IMG/VR virus record: IMGVR_UViG_3300033153_007039
Location: 1-46,929 of that record
Origin: a virus
DNA: 46,929 bases
Direction: 5' to 3' (one strand)
Shown: in pieces, positions 45,911 to 46,929 of the stretch
Position numbering within the stretch: position 1 is the first letter of the stretch
Layout of the letters: each line of letters begins with the position of its first letter
The notes under the pieces: generated by a model
Seen by the model: only the letters and a program-made list of their open reading frames with translations
Databases searched by the model: none
What the model was told of the DNA's origin: nothing
Position numbers and translations under genes: made by a program

Positions 45911-46929
45911 ATGAGAATCTATTGGGAAAGTTTGAAGAAATGGGGCTTAATAGGAATACCTGTAGGTATATCTGGATTTGCTCTTTTATTTTATTATCTT
46001 ATTTTTATTGAAGCAATAGTTGTTAGTGGATACTCTGGAGATATGACTTGTGCAGGAACTGAATCAGACCCTTGTTTAGCTTTTATTAATTTTACTGCTA
46101 AAGAAGATATTTTTATTTATCCAATTGGTTATGATCCTTGGGGGAGAGATACTCCTTTTGAAACAGATAAAGAATTAAAGTCTTGGAAGATGTATCGTTC
46201 TTGGGGAACTGGATGGAGAGAGATCAAATTAGATAAAACTTGCAAGGGAACTTGGTGTGGGGCTCCAAATAATTTAGGGGTTAAATATTCTTTTGTATTT
46301 AGAAAGGATAGAGATTATCAAATAAAGATTGAGGCATTAAAGAAAAATCCAGAAGAAAATATTAAATGGGGATTTGGCCCTATTGATCCAATTTGGTTTG
46401 GAAGTAATAAATTTTCACAATATAGAACTAATGGAAATGTTCATTATAAATTATTATCAAGAACAGGAAATGAAAGTTTATATTCTGTGAGCTTTAGAGA
46501 AATTGAAGTGATTAATCACACTTATTTAATAACAGAAGATGAGAATGGACCATTAAAAGACCAAATAAGTGTAAATGTAAATAGAACAGATACTATTATT
46601 TGTGCAGTAGCAGACTTTGATTCTAAAGAAGTTAATTATATTTATAATTTAGCAACTTACGAAGTTCCAAGTAAAATGTCTTTTTATAAAACAGAAAGCT
46701 TATCTAAACAAACAGACTTAACAAGAGAATTAGTAAAAGGAGATGAAATGAGTTTAACTCCAAATAAATTTGAAAAAGGAGATGAATATAAATTTTGTTA
46801 TACTGCAAATCCTGAACAAGACTATTATTTGAAGTTTGGAGATAACTCTATAATAATTATTCAGGAAGAAGATGTTGTTGCAGATGCTTTACTTACAAAT
46901 GTAACAGCAGAGGCAGGAAAATCAAATCA
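45911..46929 (+). CDS. Membrane-anchored extracellular protein, 3' truncated by window
   Basis: The frame runs from ATG 45911 to the window end (339 residues so far). Residues about 11-35 (WGLIGIPVGISGFALLFYYLIFIEAIVV) are a membrane anchor or signal. After it comes an extracellular-type region with paired Cys (DMTCAGTESDPC, KTCKGTWC), aromatic phrases (YPIGYDPWGRDTPF, WGFGPIDPIWFG) and beta pattern. I recall similar unnamed proteins from archaeal metagenome contigs. It could be an alternative adhesin or host-surface protein. It follows the 114-bp repeat in place of the fibre at 163. Confidence 0.6.
   Translation, partial: MRIYWESLKKWGLIGIPVGISGFALLFYYLIFIEAIVVSGYSGDMTCAGTESDPCLAFINFTAKEDIFIYPIGYDPWGRDTPFETDKELKSWKMYRSWGTGWREIKLDKTCKGTWCGAPNNLGVKYSFVFRKDRDYQIKIEALKKNPEENIKWGFGPIDPIWFGSNKFSQYRTNGNVHYKLLSRTGNESLYSVSFREIEVINHTYLITEDENGPLKDQISVNVNRTDTIICAVADFDSKEVNYIYNLATYEVPSKMSFYKTESLSKQTDLTRELVKGDEMSLTPNKFEKGDEYKFCYTANPEQDYYLKFGDNSIIIIQEEDVVADALLTNVTAEAGKSN

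Noticed and set aside
1-46929. Integrase or site-specific recombinase supporting a provirus
   Set aside because: No tyrosine or serine recombinase motif was seen in any translated frame; the tRNA-like element alone is not enough to claim an attachment site.
1-46929. Viral DNA polymerase, primase or helicase
   Set aside because: Apart from the RuvB-like ATPase, none of the translated genes shows the polymerase or primase motifs, so none is claimed.

Overview
The window reads as the genome of an AT-rich, tailed (Caudoviricetes-type) archaeal virus of about 46 kb, or a provirus of that kind. The archaeal assignment rests on repeated BRE/TATA-box promoters placed about 26 bases before start codons (several implying leaderless mRNAs), GGAGG ribosome-binding sites, a group II chaperonin (thermosome) gene, and many small zinc-ribbon and SWIM-type proteins. 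The viral assignment rests on a large terminase, portal, prohead protease, HK97-fold capsid protein, neck proteins, tail tube, tape measure, hub and fibres. The style resembles viruses of small-genome (DPANN-like) archaea, but the host cannot be fixed from the sequence.

Layout: 1-3600 holds a receptor-binding fibre (sialidase-like propeller, 22-residue repeats, C-terminal knob; broken by a one-base frameshift) and a membrane-anchored protein. 3600-5390 holds two candidate structured RNAs, small zinc proteins and a tRNA-like element lacking an anticodon arm. 5395-7932 holds small rightward genes (Cys-rich repeat protein, two HNH nucleases, SWIM and HTH proteins). 14076-7927 is a leftward early-type operon of small genes ending in a RuvB-like AAA+ ATPase. 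That ATPase is split into two genes by a split intein, with a free-standing HNH nuclease gene between the halves. 14077-14580 is the divergent control region, with operators and AT-rich repeats, and is the best replication-origin candidate.

15296-30598 is one long rightward transcription unit with almost every gene overlapping the next: an AbrB-like regulator, thermosome, HNH, about 12 kb of glycan and small-molecule genes, and then terminase. The glycan genes are a GDP-deoxyhexose reductase, four glycosyltransferases, two radical SAM enzymes, four methyltransferases, a cytidylyltransferase, a LicD enzyme and a transketolase in two subunits. A PD-(D/E)XK nuclease lies among them. The portal gene and a ribbon-helix-helix gene sit inverted at 30533-32412. 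Capsid, neck, tail, fibre and lysis-type genes then run rightward from 32537 to the end.

The first 114 bases are repeated exactly at 45796-45909, after which the sequences diverge. The simplest reading is a circular or circularly permuted genome of 45795 bp in which the gene at 45436 is followed by the fibre at 163. The last 1020 bases would then be an alternative continuation of the same locus: a variant allele, a recombined form or an assembly branch.

Functionally, the virus appears to carry its own recombination enzymes (RuvB-like, Hjc-like nuclease, possibly Ku-like), a folding machine, and a large kit for building or modifying a surface glycan. It also carries modular adhesins that may vary at the fibre locus.
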